Source: Bacillus sp. 03113
GTDB lineage: Bacteria > Bacillota > Bacilli > Bacillales > Cytobacillaceae
Length of the DNA: 64,000 nt
Assembly (NCBI RefSeq): GCF_006546985.1
Contig: NZ_VATK01000001.1
Span: 1-64,000, forward strand
Direction: 5' to 3'
Each line of letters opens with the position of its first letter. The first letter of the stretch is position 1. The translations under genes and the position numbers were made by a program. Shown one piece after another: positions 18,719 to 28,239 of this stretch. The notes under the pieces were generated by a model. The model saw nothing but the letters and a program-made list of their open reading frames with translations. It was not told where the DNA came from and made no database searches.

Positions 18719-20551
18719 ATGAAAAAAGTTAGTTTTTTTCGTTCGATTCATCTAAAGCTTACGATCATTATTGTCCTCCTAATTTTTGTCTCCATTCAAA
18801 TTATTGGTGCGTATTTCGTAAGAAAGCTTGAACAAACGTTATTAAACAATTTTCAAATTTCGATCCAAGAAAAGGTGAATATTCTTTCTATTTATTTAGA
18901 GGAGCAATTTACAAAGGAAAGATTGCAAGGGGATTCATCAATCGAAGAAGATATTAAAAAACTGCTGAGAGATTATGATGCAGCTGACATTCAAGAGATA
19001 CAGGTCATTGATCGAGTGAATTTTAACATCTTAGGAACTTCAGATCCGGATAATCAAGGAATTGTTGGCCAAAAAACGACGGATAACTTCATTAAAAGTG
19101 CCATTAATTCCTCTCAGCCAGCTAGCAAAAATTACATTGAAGCGGGCAAACGAATCTGGGTGCTTGTTACCCCGATTACTGTTAAGATAAATTCAAAAGA
19201 AGAAGCAAAAGGAGCGATTTACGTCGTTTCTAAAATTGAAACGGTCTATCAACAAATGGAGCAAATCAATAAAATTTTTCAAAAAGGAACCTTTATTGCT
19301 TTAATCATTACGGCAGTATTAGGCGTTCTGCTTGCTAGAACGATTACGAGACCGATTACCGATATGCAAAAGCTTGCCTTAGCGATGTCAAAAGGGAATT
19401 TTGCTAGAAAAGTAAAGGTCTATGGACAGGATGAAATTGGACAATTAGCCATTACCTTTAATAATTTAACGAAAAAAATTCAAGAAGCGCAGGCTACAAC
19501 GGAAGGAGAGAGACGGAAGCTGTCCACTGTACTCTCTTATATGACCGATGGCGTTATTGCCACCGACCGTAAAGGACGTCTCATTTTAATCAATGAGCCA
19601 GCAGCGAAAATGCTGGATGTTTCACGTGAAACAGTGCTATCGTATCCGCTTGTCAAATTATTAGGAATCGAAGACCAATATACGTTTGAAAAGCTGTTAG
19701 GGGAAAGAGAATCCGTTATTTTGGATTACAGTACCCATTCAAAGCATTATATTCTCCGCGCCAACTTTTCTGTCATTCAAAAGGAGACCGGATTTGTAAA
19801 CGGGTTGATTGCCGTGCTTCATGATATTACAGAACAAGAAAAAATTGATATGGAGCGACGTGAATTTGTTGCCAATGTCTCTCATGAACTACGGACACCA
19901 TTAACGACGATGCGGAGCTATTTAGAGGCGCTTGCTGATGGAGCATGGAAAGAGGAAGAAATTGCTCCTAAGTTTTTAGAAGTGACGCAAAATGAGACAG
20001 AACGAATGATTCGATTGGTCAATGATTTATTGCAGTTATCAAAGCTTGATAGCCGAGACTATGAATTGAACAAGGACTGGGTAGACTTTAATAAATTCTA
20101 TCATCAAATCATTGATCGCTTTGAATTTACAAAAGGAAAAAATGTCACCTTTCAAAGAAAGCTGCCAAAGCATGCCGTTTTTGTAGAAATTGATGTGGAT
20201 AAGCTTACTCAAGTGCTTGATAATATCATTTCAAATGCGCTTAAATATTCTCCTGAAGGTGGAAGAATTACATTTAAGGTGATGGAACAAAATGACCAAA
20301 TTATCGTAAGTGTATCAGATGAGGGAGTAGGAATTCCGAAAAAAAATATTGACATGATCTTTGAACGCTTTTACCGTGTAGATAAAGCAAGAACGAGAAA
20401 ACTAGGCGGAACAGGACTTGGATTAGCGATAGCGAAGGAAATGGTTGAAGCTCATGAGGGGAGTATATGGGCATCAAGCAAAGAAGGGAAAGGAACGACC
20501 ATCTCTTTTAGTCTTCCATTTGCTCGATCTATAGAGGATGATTGGGTATGA
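18719..20551 (+). CDS. walK: WalK (YycG) sensor histidine kinase
   Basis: 610 residues: first membrane helix (about 12-32), extracellular sensor domain (about 33-180), second helix (about 184-203), HAMP, PAS (about 265-370), HisKA with VANVSHELRTPLTTM (phospho-His near 385) and HATPase with DNIISNALKYSPEGG and GTGLGLAIAKEMV. It is the partner of WalR and senses cell-wall synthesis at the septum. An exact parS palindrome lies within the PAS-coding segment (19618-19633). The ribosome-binding site AGGAG lies in the walR stop region; walH overlaps by four bases. Confidence 0.98.
   Translation: MKKVSFFRSIHLKLTIIIVLLIFVSIQIIGAYFVRKLEQTLLNNFQISIQEKVNILSIYLEEQFTKERLQGDSSIEEDIKKLLRDYDAADIQEIQVIDRVNFNILGTSDPDNQGIVGQKTTDNFIKSAINSSQPASKNYIEAGKRIWVLVTPITVKINSKEEAKGAIYVVSKIETVYQQMEQINKIFQKGTFIALIITAVLGVLLARTITRPITDMQKLALAMSKGNFARKVKVYGQDEIGQLAITFNNLTKKIQEAQATTEGERRKLSTVLSYMTDGVIATDRKGRLILINEPAAKMLDVSRETVLSYPLVKLLGIEDQYTFEKLLGERESVILDYSTHSKHYILRANFSVIQKETGFVNGLIAVLHDITEQEKIDMERREFVANVSHELRTPLTTMRSYLEALADGAWKEEEIAPKFLEVTQNETERMIRLVNDLLQLSKLDSRDYELNKDWVDFNKFYHQIIDRFEFTKGKNVTFQRKLPKHAVFVEIDVDKLTQVLDNIISNALKYSPEGGRITFKVMEQNDQIIVSVSDEGVGIPKKNIDMIFERFYRVDKARTRKLGGTGLGLAIAKEMVEAHEGSIWASSKEGKGTTISFSLPFARSIEDDWV
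19618..19633. promoter_or_regulatory. parS: parS site inside walK
   Basis: Exact 16-bp palindrome TGTTTCACGTGAAACA, identical to the site in parB 17.6 kb away. A perfect match to this palindrome is very unlikely by chance. Confidence 0.88.
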
Positions 20552-21870
20552 CATATGAAAATATAAAAACAACTATTTTAATCATTTTAGTTTTAATCAG
20601 TGTCCTTCTGTCATGGAGTCTATGGAATTATCAGCCTGACTACGACCGAATGAAGAATTCGAATACCGTACAGAACGTAACTCTTGGTGGTAAAAAGGTT
20701 GTTGCGGAGATAATTAAGCCAGATCAAGTTTTTTTGCATTTAAATCAACGACATTATGGGGCTGTTGATAAGTCTGAAATCGATCGCATTCTTTCAGAAA
20801 TGAAGCTATGGAGTTTTTTTGAAATAAAAGATGTTACAAATACGGTGACTGATTTTCTTAGTTTCGTACATGGAGACGGCAGAATGGAAATGGTATATCC
20901 AGGGAAGGTGCCAGTGGATTTATATCGAAACGTATTGCAAATAAAGGATCGTAATCCATTAAACTTTCAATTTGATCGAATCGTAGTCGACTTTCATTCG
21001 GTGCAAAATGATAATGGACATGTTTATTTTATTTCCTATGAGGATCAAAAGGTGTATGAAGCGAATGTCCATAAGTCATATATAAAGAGCATAGAAACTG
21101 AGTTTCAGGATTTAATTAAAACGTCAACGTATCAAACGTATTTTTCCTATAAAGCTTCTAATGAAAGAATGCTGTTTCTTCCTGAACAAAAAACACCTAT
21201 GCTGGAGTATAGATATTTAACGAATCTAGTGGTTACTTCGAAGCTTAAAAAAGTTCTATTTACAGATCCTAATTTGATCCAGCGGGATAATCTCTCGACA
21301 GTAGAAGAATATACAGATGGTTTAAGCTTACTCAGAATCAATAATGATGAACATTTATTCACATTTATTAATCTAGCTGAAGAACAAGAGTTGAGAGGTA
21401 CTTCGAAAAGTTTAATCAAAAACAGCATCGATTTTATTAATCAGCATGGCGGCTGGACGGATAACAACTATCGATATGTACACATAGATGAAACGGATAA
21501 AGAGATTTTGTTTCGCCTATATGATCAGGGCTATCCAATTTTCAGCAAGGATCAAAGTATTTCTGAAATACGATTAAATTGGGGAACAAATGAAGTTAAT
21601 CGGTATATTCGGAGTAATTTTACGTTGTCATTCCAGACGACAGAACCAACAAAAGTTTATTTGGAATCGGGACAGGAGGCTTTAAATTATATTCAAAATC
21701 GTACCCAATACAACCCAGAGCTGCTTCAGAATGTTGTATTAGGCTACCGATTAATAACGGATGTGGATTCTACGGTTGTTTTAGAGCCAGCATGGTGTTT
21801 TCAATACGCCAATCATTGGTATTTTGTTTCAACTAAAAGTGAAGGAGGGGACAAGGATGGATTGGAGTAA
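20548..21870 (+). CDS. walH: WalH (YycH) regulator of WalK
   Basis: 440 residues with one N-terminal membrane helix (about 6-26) and a large extracytoplasmic part. WalH and WalI bind WalK in the membrane and modulate its activity. The ATG at 20548 overlaps the walK stop (ATGA). The C-terminus ends near VVLEPAWCFQYANHWYFV. It overlaps walI by 14 bases. Confidence 0.95.
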   Translation: MTYENIKTTILIILVLISVLLSWSLWNYQPDYDRMKNSNTVQNVTLGGKKVVAEIIKPDQVFLHLNQRHYGAVDKSEIDRILSEMKLWSFFEIKDVTNTVTDFLSFVHGDGRMEMVYPGKVPVDLYRNVLQIKDRNPLNFQFDRIVVDFHSVQNDNGHVYFISYEDQKVYEANVHKSYIKSIETEFQDLIKTSTYQTYFSYKASNERMLFLPEQKTPMLEYRYLTNLVVTSKLKKVLFTDPNLIQRDNLSTVEEYTDGLSLLRINNDEHLFTFINLAEEQELRGTSKSLIKNSIDFINQHGGWTDNNYRYVHIDETDKEILFRLYDQGYPIFSKDQSISEIRLNWGTNEVNRYIRSNFTLSFQTTEPTKVYLESGQEALNYIQNRTQYNPELLQNVVLGYRLITDVDSTVVLEPAWCFQYANHWYFVSTKSEGGDKDGLE

Positions 21871-22654
21871 AATTAAAACCATCTTTATCTTAGCCTTCCT
21901 TGTTTTAAATCTATATTTAATGTATGAATTTTTTAACCTGCGAAATGCAAGACAATATGAGCTTAAAACGGAAACCTCGTTTCCAAAACAGCTGCAGGAA
22001 GACGGGATTACATATCCTAAGCAGCTAAAAGGAGAGATTAAAGCTCCTTATTTAACAGCAAAGCCGAAAACGATTACGGTAGATGAATTAAAAACGTTAC
22101 AAGCTAACATTTTAAAGGGGCAAACGATCACCATTGTCGATGAACATGTTATTCAGGCTGTTTTAGATCAACCGATCAAGATAAGTACCCCATTTAAGTC
22201 TTCCTCTCTAAATGAATTTATGCTAAATCATATTTTGAATAGTGATCAATACCGTTTTTGGGAGAAGAGCAAGGATAGCAATACGATTACTTATTATCAG
22301 CATTATCATGATAAGGTTTTTTTTAAAAATTCGAATGCAGAATTGATTTTTTATTTAAATGAAGATAATGAGATCTTCTCGTATAGACAAACAATTCTAG
22401 AAAATATTAAAGAGCTTCCTGTAGATGAACGTATTATTGATCCGATGAGTGCGATTGAATCGTTATATAAAAACAACGCCTTAAAACCGAAAATTAAAAT
22501 TACAGATGTAGAAACAGGCTATTTTACATTGAAGTCTCAAGTGTTAACCCCTGCTTGGCGAGTTGAAATCAACGATAAACAAAATTTATTTGTGAACGCT
22601 TTTGACGGAAAAATTATTGAATTAAATAAAGATGAGAAAAAAATAGTGGAGTGA
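21857..22654 (+). CDS. walI: WalI (YycI) regulator of WalK
   Basis: 265 residues, with an N-terminal membrane anchor (MDWSKIKTIFILAFLVLNL) and an extracellular beta-rich domain. Start 21857 sits behind GAAGGAGGGG; an ORF opening at 21824 lies inside walH. It functions in a complex with WalH and WalK. Adjacent to walJ with a six-base gap. Confidence 0.95.
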   Translation: MDWSKIKTIFILAFLVLNLYLMYEFFNLRNARQYELKTETSFPKQLQEDGITYPKQLKGEIKAPYLTAKPKTITVDELKTLQANILKGQTITIVDEHVIQAVLDQPIKISTPFKSSSLNEFMLNHILNSDQYRFWEKSKDSNTITYYQHYHDKVFFKNSNAELIFYLNEDNEIFSYRQTILENIKELPVDERIIDPMSAIESLYKNNALKPKIKITDVETGYFTLKSQVLTPAWRVEINDKQNLFVNAFDGKIIELNKDEKKIVE

Positions 22655-22660
22655 GAGAAA

Positions 22661-23455
22661 ATGTCTTTACATATGAGTGTTCTTGCAAGCGGGAGTACGG
22701 GGAACGCGATTTACATTGAATCAGAGGGACATTCATTTTTAGTTGATGCAGGTTTAAGCTGTAAGCAAATGGAGAGTCTTTTTCAAAAAATTGATCGTAG
22801 GATGGGAGATCTTTCAGGAATTCTCGTTACGCATGAGCATAGTGATCATATTAAGGGAGTCGGAGTAGCGGCACGAAAATATCAATTGCCGATTTACGCG
22901 AATGAAAAAACGTGGAGAGCGATGGAGAGCTTAATTGGCGATATACCGCTGGATCAAAAATTTACGTTTGAGATGGAAACAGTCAAAAGCTTTGGTTCAT
23001 TAAGCATCGAATCATTTGGTGTTTCTCACGATGCTGCCGAACCGATGTTTTTTACATTCCATTCAGGTGGAAAGAAGTTCGTCATTATTACCGATACGGG
23101 CTATGTGAGTGAACGAATGAAGGGGCTGATTTCGAACGCTCATGCCTACGTATTTGAAAGCAATCATGATGTTCAAATGCTCAGAATGGGCCGCTACCCA
23201 TGGAACATTAAACGAAGAATATTAAGCGATGTTGGCCACGTATCCAATGAAGATGCTGCCCTTGCGATGAGCGATGTTATCGGGGATCAAACAAAAAGAA
23301 TCTATTTAGCTCATTTAAGCCAAGATAATAATCTAAAGGATTTAGCTAGAATGTCAGTCTCGCAAACGCTCGAAAGCAGAGGAATTGTCGTTGGAGAGCA
23401 GATCAGACTCTATGATACAGATCCGAAAATTCCAACGCCTTTAACAGCGGTTTAA
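22661..23455 (+). CDS. walJ: WalJ (YycJ) metallo-beta-lactamase-fold nuclease
   Basis: 264 residues. Metal-binding signature [10 protein letters not shown] (HxHxDH) near residues 57-64, plus downstream His and Asp ([26 protein letters not shown]). In B. subtilis the homologue is a 5'-3' exonuclease-type protein linked to mismatch repair and coordination of replication with division. Part of the wal operon. Confidence 0.95.
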   Translation: MSLHMSVLASGSTGNAIYIESEGHSFLVDAGLSCKQMESLFQKIDRRMGDLSGILVTHEHSDHIKGVGVAARKYQLPIYANEKTWRAMESLIGDIPLDQKFTFEMETVKSFGSLSIESFGVSHDAAEPMFFTFHSGGKKFVIITDTGYVSERMKGLISNAHAYVFESNHDVQMLRMGRYPWNIKRRILSDVGHVSNEDAALAMSDVIGDQTKRIYLAHLSQDNNLKDLARMSVSQTLESRGIVVGEQIRLYDTDPKIPTPLTAV

Positions 23456-23546
23456 CGATACACTATTTAAAGTGTAATTGAGTATAATCATAATGGGTAT
23501 AATGGAAGAATAACTCTAAACAATCGTTCTCGAACAGAAAGGATGG

Positions 23547-24767
23547 ATGTCATTGGGTTATTATGAGGATGAAAATGAACGTCGCTACAGGCAAAGAAAA
23601 AGCAGAGGCGGGTATTTTTTTGCCGGATTAACAGGTGTTTTAATCGGTGCGATCTTAGTTATGACCGTCGTACCAAAACTGTCTGAATTAAACCTCCTCC
23701 CTTATTCGGTTCAGCCAAAGCAAAATGTACCAACTGTTGAAGGAAACGGTCAGCAGCAAATTACAAAAAATGTTTCGTTGAATGTAGAATCAAATGTCAC
23801 AAATGCGGTAGATAAAGCAGCGGATGCGGTTGTAGGAATTACAAACATTCAATCGACTAGCTTTTGGGCAGAGAATGGGAATCAAGAAGCAGGGACAGGC
23901 TCAGGTGTCATTTATAAAAAAGCGGATGGAAAAGCCTATATTGTTACAAACCATCATGTTGTTCAAGGAGCTACTGAGCTGGAGGTTACACTTGCAGATG
24001 GAACAAAAGCACCGGCAGCCTTGAAGGGCAGTGATGTTTGGACTGATCTTGCTGTTATTGAAATTGATGCTGGATCTGTAAAAAAGATTGCTGAGTTTGG
24101 AAACTCCGATTTGTTAAAGGCTGGCGAACCGGTTATTGCGATTGGAAATCCGCTTGGTTTAACCTTTTCAGGATCTGTAACGCAAGGAATTGTATCAGGG
24201 GTGGAGCGAGCCATACCAGTAGACATTGATCAAGATGGAATTGTTGATTGGCAGGCTGAGGTATTGCAAACCGATGCAGCCATCAACCCAGGGAATAGCG
24301 GCGGGGCATTAGTCAATATTAATGGACAAGTCATCGGCATTAATTCCATGAAAATTGCCCAGCAAGAGGTTGAAGGAATAGGACTCGCGATTCCAATTAA
24401 TTCTGCACGGCCGATTATAAAGGATTTAGAGAATTTTGGAGAAGTAAAGCGACCATATATGGGCGTTGAACTGCAATCGGTTAATGAAATTCCAGCCTAC
24501 TATCAACAGGAAGCATTGAAGTTGCCAAAGGATTTAAAAAATGGTGTCGCTGTGAAACAAGTCCTTCCTAACGGACCAGCTTCAGAAGCAGGGCTAAAAG
24601 AGCTCGATGTCATTGTTGAGCTAGATGGAGACCCTATTTTAGATGTGATCGCTCTAAGAAAGCATCTTTATACAAAGAAAAAAGCAGGCGACCAAATGAC
24701 GGTGAAGTTTTATCGAGATGGTCAGCTTCAGGAAGCAACATTAAATTTAGTTGAAGGAATATCATAG
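23547..24767 (+). CDS. htrC: HtrC (YyxA) DegP/HtrA-type membrane serine protease
   Basis: 406 residues: short cytoplasmic N-terminus, one membrane helix (about 24-44), trypsin-like domain with His in TNHHVVQG (about 136), Asp in WTDLAVIE (about 167) and Ser in NPGNSGGAL (about 251), then one PDZ domain (about 305-400). Quality control of secreted proteins. The start ATG 23547 has a GAAAGG site only about four bases away, so the exact start is less sure. The gene is separated from walJ by 91 bases and ends at a terminator. Confidence 0.95.
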   Translation: MSLGYYEDENERRYRQRKSRGGYFFAGLTGVLIGAILVMTVVPKLSELNLLPYSVQPKQNVPTVEGNGQQQITKNVSLNVESNVTNAVDKAADAVVGITNIQSTSFWAENGNQEAGTGSGVIYKKADGKAYIVTNHHVVQGATELEVTLADGTKAPAALKGSDVWTDLAVIEIDAGSVKKIAEFGNSDLLKAGEPVIAIGNPLGLTFSGSVTQGIVSGVERAIPVDIDQDGIVDWQAEVLQTDAAINPGNSGGALVNINGQVIGINSMKIAQQEVEGIGLAIPINSARPIIKDLENFGEVKRPYMGVELQSVNEIPAYYQQEALKLPKDLKNGVAVKQVLPNGPASEAGLKELDVIVELDGDPILDVIALRKHLYTKKKAGDQMTVKFYRDGQLQEATLNLVEGIS

Positions 24768-24777
24768 GACTATTAAG

Positions 24778-24813
24778 CAGAAAGGTGATATGTGTAGCCT
24801 TTCTGTTTTTTTT
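24778..24813 (+). terminator. Terminator after htrC
   Basis: Stem CAGAAAGG/CCTTTCTG followed by eight T. Confidence 0.85.
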
Positions 24814-24856
24814 GTGTTAAATGCGGATTTGGATGCCTGTGTTTTTCTTATTAACA

Positions 24857-25217
24857 AGTGGATAACTTTAGACTAAATAGAAGTAAAAGTGATTAAATGG
24901 TATGATGGTATAGAATGTTGTGGATATCTTTTTTACTTGAAGTTATCCACAGACAAGTGGAAATAGTGAGAATTTTACGACGAAAAAGGAGACGGTGAAA
25001 ATGATCTATTGTTGTGCTGAACACGTTGATATAGCTATAGATACAGTGGTTGATGAATATGAAACTTTCCCTCGTTTAGAGAAGATAGAGGAAGATGAAA
25101 AGTTATCAACACCCTGTGGATATTGCGAAAATCCAGCTGTATATATGGTAGGGAACGAGTGATCTCATACAAGATGTGGATAGATAATGTGGACATGTGG
25201 ATAACTTCTGTGGATAT
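24857..25217. promoter_or_regulatory. DnaA-box cluster between htrC and rlmH
   Basis: Within 360 bases there are two perfect DnaA boxes, TTATCCACA (24943-24951) and TGTGGATAA (25196-25204), plus near-matches at 24857, 24919, 25103, 25115, 25175, 25188 and 25209 (TGTGGATAT, TGTGGATAG, TTATCAACA and similar). The cluster spans the small CxxH/CxxC gene. From memory, the homologous yydA region is one of the DnaA-binding loci outside oriC in B. subtilis. Confidence 0.75.
25001..25162 (+). CDS. CxxH/CxxC small putative zinc-binding protein
   Basis: 53 residues behind AAAGGAGACGGTGAAA. It has CCAEH near the N-terminus and CGYCENPAVYMV near the C-terminus, matching the Bacillus CxxH/CxxC protein family (53-60 residues) that is conserved between htrC and rlmH. 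Function unknown; the four Cys/His suggest one metal ion. Three DnaA-box-like sequences lie in or next to the coding region. Confidence 0.9.
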   Translation: MIYCCAEHVDIAIDTVVDEYETFPRLEKIEEDEKLSTPCGYCENPAVYMVGNE

Positions 25218-25253
25218 GTTGTTTGTAAATTGTTTGTAAAGTGAGGATGAATT

Positions 25254-25733
25254 GTGAATATCTCAATCATTTCGGTTGGAAAGCTTAAAGAAAAATATTT
25301 AAAGCAAGGAATCGAAGAATACGTGAAAAGACTATCAAGTTATGCCAAGATCGAACTGATCGAAGTAGCAGATGAAAAAGCACCAGAAGAGCTAAGTGCT
25401 GTAGAAATGGAACAGGTAAAACAAAAAGAAGCCGAAAGAATTTTAGCCAAAATCAATCCAGACGCTCATGTTATTGCTTTAGCGATCGAAGGAAAAATGA
25501 AATCCTCCGAAGAGCTGGCTGATACATTAGACAAACTCGCCACCTATGGCAAAAGCAAAGTAGCTTTTGTGATTGGTGGCTCTTTAGGCTTAAGCAATGA
25601 AGTATTAAAAAGAGCAGATGAAAAGCTGTCATTTTCGAAAATGACATTTCCTCATCAGTTGATGAGGTTGATATTGGTGGAGCAGGTGTATCGGGCGTTT
25701 CGGATTAATCGAGGGGAACCGTATCATAAGTAA
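25254..25733 (+). CDS. rlmH: 23S rRNA pseudouridine-1915 N3-methyltransferase RlmH
   Basis: 159 residues, SPOUT-class methyltransferase (OrfX in staphylococci), modifying helix 69 of 23S rRNA. The SAM-binding knot [20 protein letters not shown] is followed by the C-terminal [20 protein letters not shown] and GEPYHK. GTG start with a GAGGATGA-type site. The last codons are the target repeated as scars downstream at 28.6, 32.7, 46.9 and 60.5 kb. It marks the boundary between conserved core and accessory DNA. Confidence 0.98.
   Translation: MNISIISVGKLKEKYLKQGIEEYVKRLSSYAKIELIEVADEKAPEELSAVEMEQVKQKEAERILAKINPDAHVIALAIEGKMKSSEELADTLDKLATYGKSKVAFVIGGSLGLSNEVLKRADEKLSFSKMTFPHQLMRLILVEQVYRAFRINRGEPYHK
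25695..25733 (+). other. rlmH 3' end: reference attachment sequence of the scar series
   Basis: Thirteen codons reading [12 protein letters not shown]-stop. The core GAACCGTATCATAAGTAA closely parallels the staphylococcal SCC attachment site, also at the end of rlmH with a TATCA(T/C)AA core. Four downstream sequences repeat it in direct orientation. Confidence 0.75.
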
Positions 25734-25759
25734 GCATACAGTTTATAAAGATATTGTTT

Positions 25760-25791
25760 AAGCACTTACTGTTTAGGGAGTGCTTTATTTG
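25760..25791 (+). terminator. Weak terminator after rlmH
   Basis: Stem AAGCACT/AGTGCTT followed by TATTTG; the T-run is imperfect. The gap 25792-26234 also holds a truncated GNAT start and a second hairpin. Confidence 0.5.
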
Positions 25792-25983
25792 TGTATATAC
25801 AGTTAGAAGTAATATTTTACAATATGTTCCATCCATAAGATATACAATGCTTTAAATAATATCCGAAACTAAGTTAAAGGAACAGGATCATGAAGCAAGG
25901 AATATCTCATTGTTGATAGAATATAAAGACATCTGCAACTCGAAGACCAACAATAATGGTTATTAGTTAAGGGAGTAAAAACA

Positions 25984-26049
25984 TTGAATGAATTAAATTA
26001 TATTAAAGACTACATGAATGATGAGAATCTTAGAAAAAGGGCAGGTTAG
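25984..26049 (+). pseudogene. N-terminal scrap of a GNAT-type acetyltransferase
   Basis: TTG start with GGGAG upstream, 21 residues (LNELNYIKDYMNDENLRKRAG), then a stop and no continuation. The sequence resembles the first residues of Bacillus N-acetyltransferases (NELxYIKDYxxxxxLRKSF). It is too short for function, so it is probably the remnant of a deleted gene at the start of the accessory region. A terminator-like hairpin follows. Confidence 0.4.
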
Positions 26050-26086
26050 CTGTACAAGTTATAAATTTAATGGTTTAAAGTTATAG

Positions 26087-26115
26087 AGCATTTCTTTGAA
26101 TGAGGAATGCTTTTT
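26087..26115 (+). terminator. Terminator-like hairpin after GNAT remnant
   Basis: AGCATT/AATGCT stem followed by TTTTTATTTTT. Confidence 0.55.
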
Positions 26116-26234
26116 ATTTTTGCTTAAAACAAAAACATACAATAAAAATGTTATTCAAATTAACAAAATTTTATTGTAAAACGATAAAATATATATTAAA
26201 ATCAAAATCAGAGTAAATAAGTGAGGTGCTTTTT

Positions 26235-26717
26235 ATGGAAAAAGTAACAACGTTGTTTTTAAAAATAGCTGTTATTCTTTTAGGAGTCCCAGTTCTTGCT
26301 CTGTGCATCTTTTTGGTGCCTGAGATGGCGAATCTTGCAGCAAAATTGCTTCCAGAGTTTGCTTTTATAAAATATCTCGTTTTCATCGCCTTTGATGCAT
26401 CGGCGATACCTTTTTACTTTGCTTTGTATCAGGCTTTCAAACTCTTACGCTATATTGACAAAAATAAAGCTTTCTCTGATTTATCTGTAAAAGCTTTAAA
26501 GAAAATCAAATACTGTGCCATCACAATCAGTATTTTGCATGTGCTAGTTTGGCCGCTCTTCTATATCTTTGCGGAAGTAGACGACTCACCAGGAGTTATC
26601 TTTGTCGGATTGGTTGTTCCTTTTTCTTCGATGGTTATCGCAGTCTTTGCAGCTGTTCTCCAAAAACTTTTACAAGAAGCAATTAATATCAAATCAGAAA
26701 ATGAGTTAACGGTCTGA
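26235..26717 (+). CDS. DUF2975 membrane protein (YoaS-like)
   Basis: 160 residues, four predicted membrane segments (about 9-30, 45-68, 92-112, 125-148). The pattern and the following XRE gene match the DUF2975/YozG pairs of Firmicutes. ATG 26235 follows GAGGTG; a GTG at 26226 is inside the ribosome-binding site. Function unknown. First gene of a three-gene unit. Confidence 0.85.
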   Translation: MEKVTTLFLKIAVILLGVPVLALCIFLVPEMANLAAKLLPEFAFIKYLVFIAFDASAIPFYFALYQAFKLLRYIDKNKAFSDLSVKALKKIKYCAITISILHVLVWPLFYIFAEVDDSPGVIFVGLVVPFSSMVIAVFAAVLQKLLQEAINIKSENELTV

Positions 26718-26728
26718 GGTGAATAACA

Positions 26729-26944
26729 ATGGCAATTATAATCAATATTGATGTGATGTTAGCAAAAAGGAAAATGAGCGTAACGGAACTTTCGGAGAAG
26801 GTTGGAATAACAATGGCTAACCTTTCTATATTGAAAAATGGAAAGGCAAAAGCGATTCGATTATCCACTTTAGAATCAATTTGTAAGGCTTTAGAATGTC
26901 AGCCTGGAGATATTTTAGAATACAAAAGTGATGAAGACAGTTAA
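26729..26944 (+). CDS. Small XRE-family regulator (YozG-like)
   Basis: 71 residues, a single Cro/CI helix-turn-helix (MLAKRKMSVTELSEKVGITM, then NLSILKNGKAKAIRLSTLES) and the C-terminal CQPGDILEY box typical of YozG-like proteins. It follows the DUF2975 gene by 11 bases and almost certainly regulates this operon or acts with the membrane partner. Confidence 0.9.
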   Translation: MAIIINIDVMLAKRKMSVTELSEKVGITMANLSILKNGKAKAIRLSTLESICKALECQPGDILEYKSDEDS

Positions 26945-26991
26945 ACATATTGAGGAAACTTAATATAACAATTATTAAGGGAGGTATAACT

Positions 26992-28239
26992 ATGGACATT
27001 AACAATTTGATTATTGAAAATATTGCTAACCCTCATGAGCTGGAGAGAATGTATAGAAAAGACCCGAAAACTTTTAAAAAGTCATTCTCACACGCATGGG
27101 AACAAAATCCTGATTCTCAGATTCTTGGCGTTTGGTATGAAAGATTGCATTTCAAGGAGACGGCAAATACAGAAAAATCTTCCTTGCTTCAAAAAGGTTT
27201 CTTATTCATGGGCATTTTAGCCATTCTGGCCGGGATAAGCACCAGGATCATTTTCCATTTTGTCGAACAGGAAGCAATTGCCCCAATTAACCTGGCTTTT
27301 GGTATAATTCCCTTTATTGCTGCCTATTTTGTTTGCAATAATACTCCGAAAAAAAGTGTTATTTATTCCCTTGCAGCGTTGTTCCTAATTTCCGGGTTTT
27401 ATCTTAATATGCTGCCATTAAATTATAAAGACAGTATTATCCTTGCTTATTTACACCTTCCCATATTCTTATGGGTATTGGTAGGGCTTGCATTTACAGG
27501 GAATGAATATTCAAAAGGCAGTACAAGATTAGCCTATATTAAATTTAATTTGGAATATTGTATTCTCTACGCCAGCATGGCAGTTAGCGGAATGGTACTA
27601 GCAGCATTAACCATGAAGTTATTTAGCTTTGTTGGCTTGGATATAGAAGACTTCTATTTTAGCAATGTCGTTTTATTTGGTGCTGCCGCGCTCGCTATTG
27701 TGGCTGCATACCTGGTATCAATGAATCTTAAACTTGCTAAGAATATTACACCATATATAGCTAAAATTTTTAGTCCTCTTGTCCTGGTCACATTGTTGGT
27801 CTATCTTATAACGGTTATATGGGTCGGAAAAAATCCATTCTTGGACCGCAATTTCCTGATAGCCTTCAACGGAATACTCCTTGGTGTATTGGCTGTTACC
27901 ATATTCTCCATTACCGAGAGCGACTCAGACGAGAAAAAGAACATTTCAGATTATATAAATTTTGCCTTAATTGTTCTTGCGCTTATCATTGACAGTGTGG
28001 CTTTGTCAGCCATCGTGTTCAGACTTTCTTCTTATGGGATTACGCCTAATAGACTTGCTGTTTTAGGAGTAAACATACTTATCTGGGCAAATCTAATTTG
28101 GATTATGCTCTCCTATATGCGTTTTCTACAAAACAAATCCGGACCTTCAACTATCCAAGATGCCGTTACTAAGTATTTGCCGGTCTACGGACTTTGGGCA
28201 GCTTTCGTTACATTTACTTTTCCTATACTTTTTAATTAG
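26992..28239 (+). CDS. Multi-pass membrane protein of unknown function, possibly DUF4153
   Basis: 415 residues from ATG 26992 behind GGGAGG; an in-frame ATG at 26950 would add 14 residues without a site. The cytoplasmic N-terminus (about 60 residues, ANPHELERMYRKDPKTFKKS) is followed by about 11 membrane segments. The family assignment is tentative. Linkage to DUF2975 and XRE genes recalls Firmicute sensory/permease modules. Confidence 0.7.
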   Translation: MDINNLIIENIANPHELERMYRKDPKTFKKSFSHAWEQNPDSQILGVWYERLHFKETANTEKSSLLQKGFLFMGILAILAGISTRIIFHFVEQEAIAPINLAFGIIPFIAAYFVCNNTPKKSVIYSLAALFLISGFYLNMLPLNYKDSIILAYLHLPIFLWVLVGLAFTGNEYSKGSTRLAYIKFNLEYCILYASMAVSGMVLAALTMKLFSFVGLDIEDFYFSNVVLFGAAALAIVAAYLVSMNLKLAKNITPYIAKIFSPLVLVTLLVYLITVIWVGKNPFLDRNFLIAFNGILLGVLAVTIFSITESDSDEKKNISDYINFALIVLALIIDSVALSAIVFRLSSYGITPNRLAVLGVNILIWANLIWIMLSYMRFLQNKSGPSTIQDAVTKYLPVYGLWAAFVTFTFPILFN

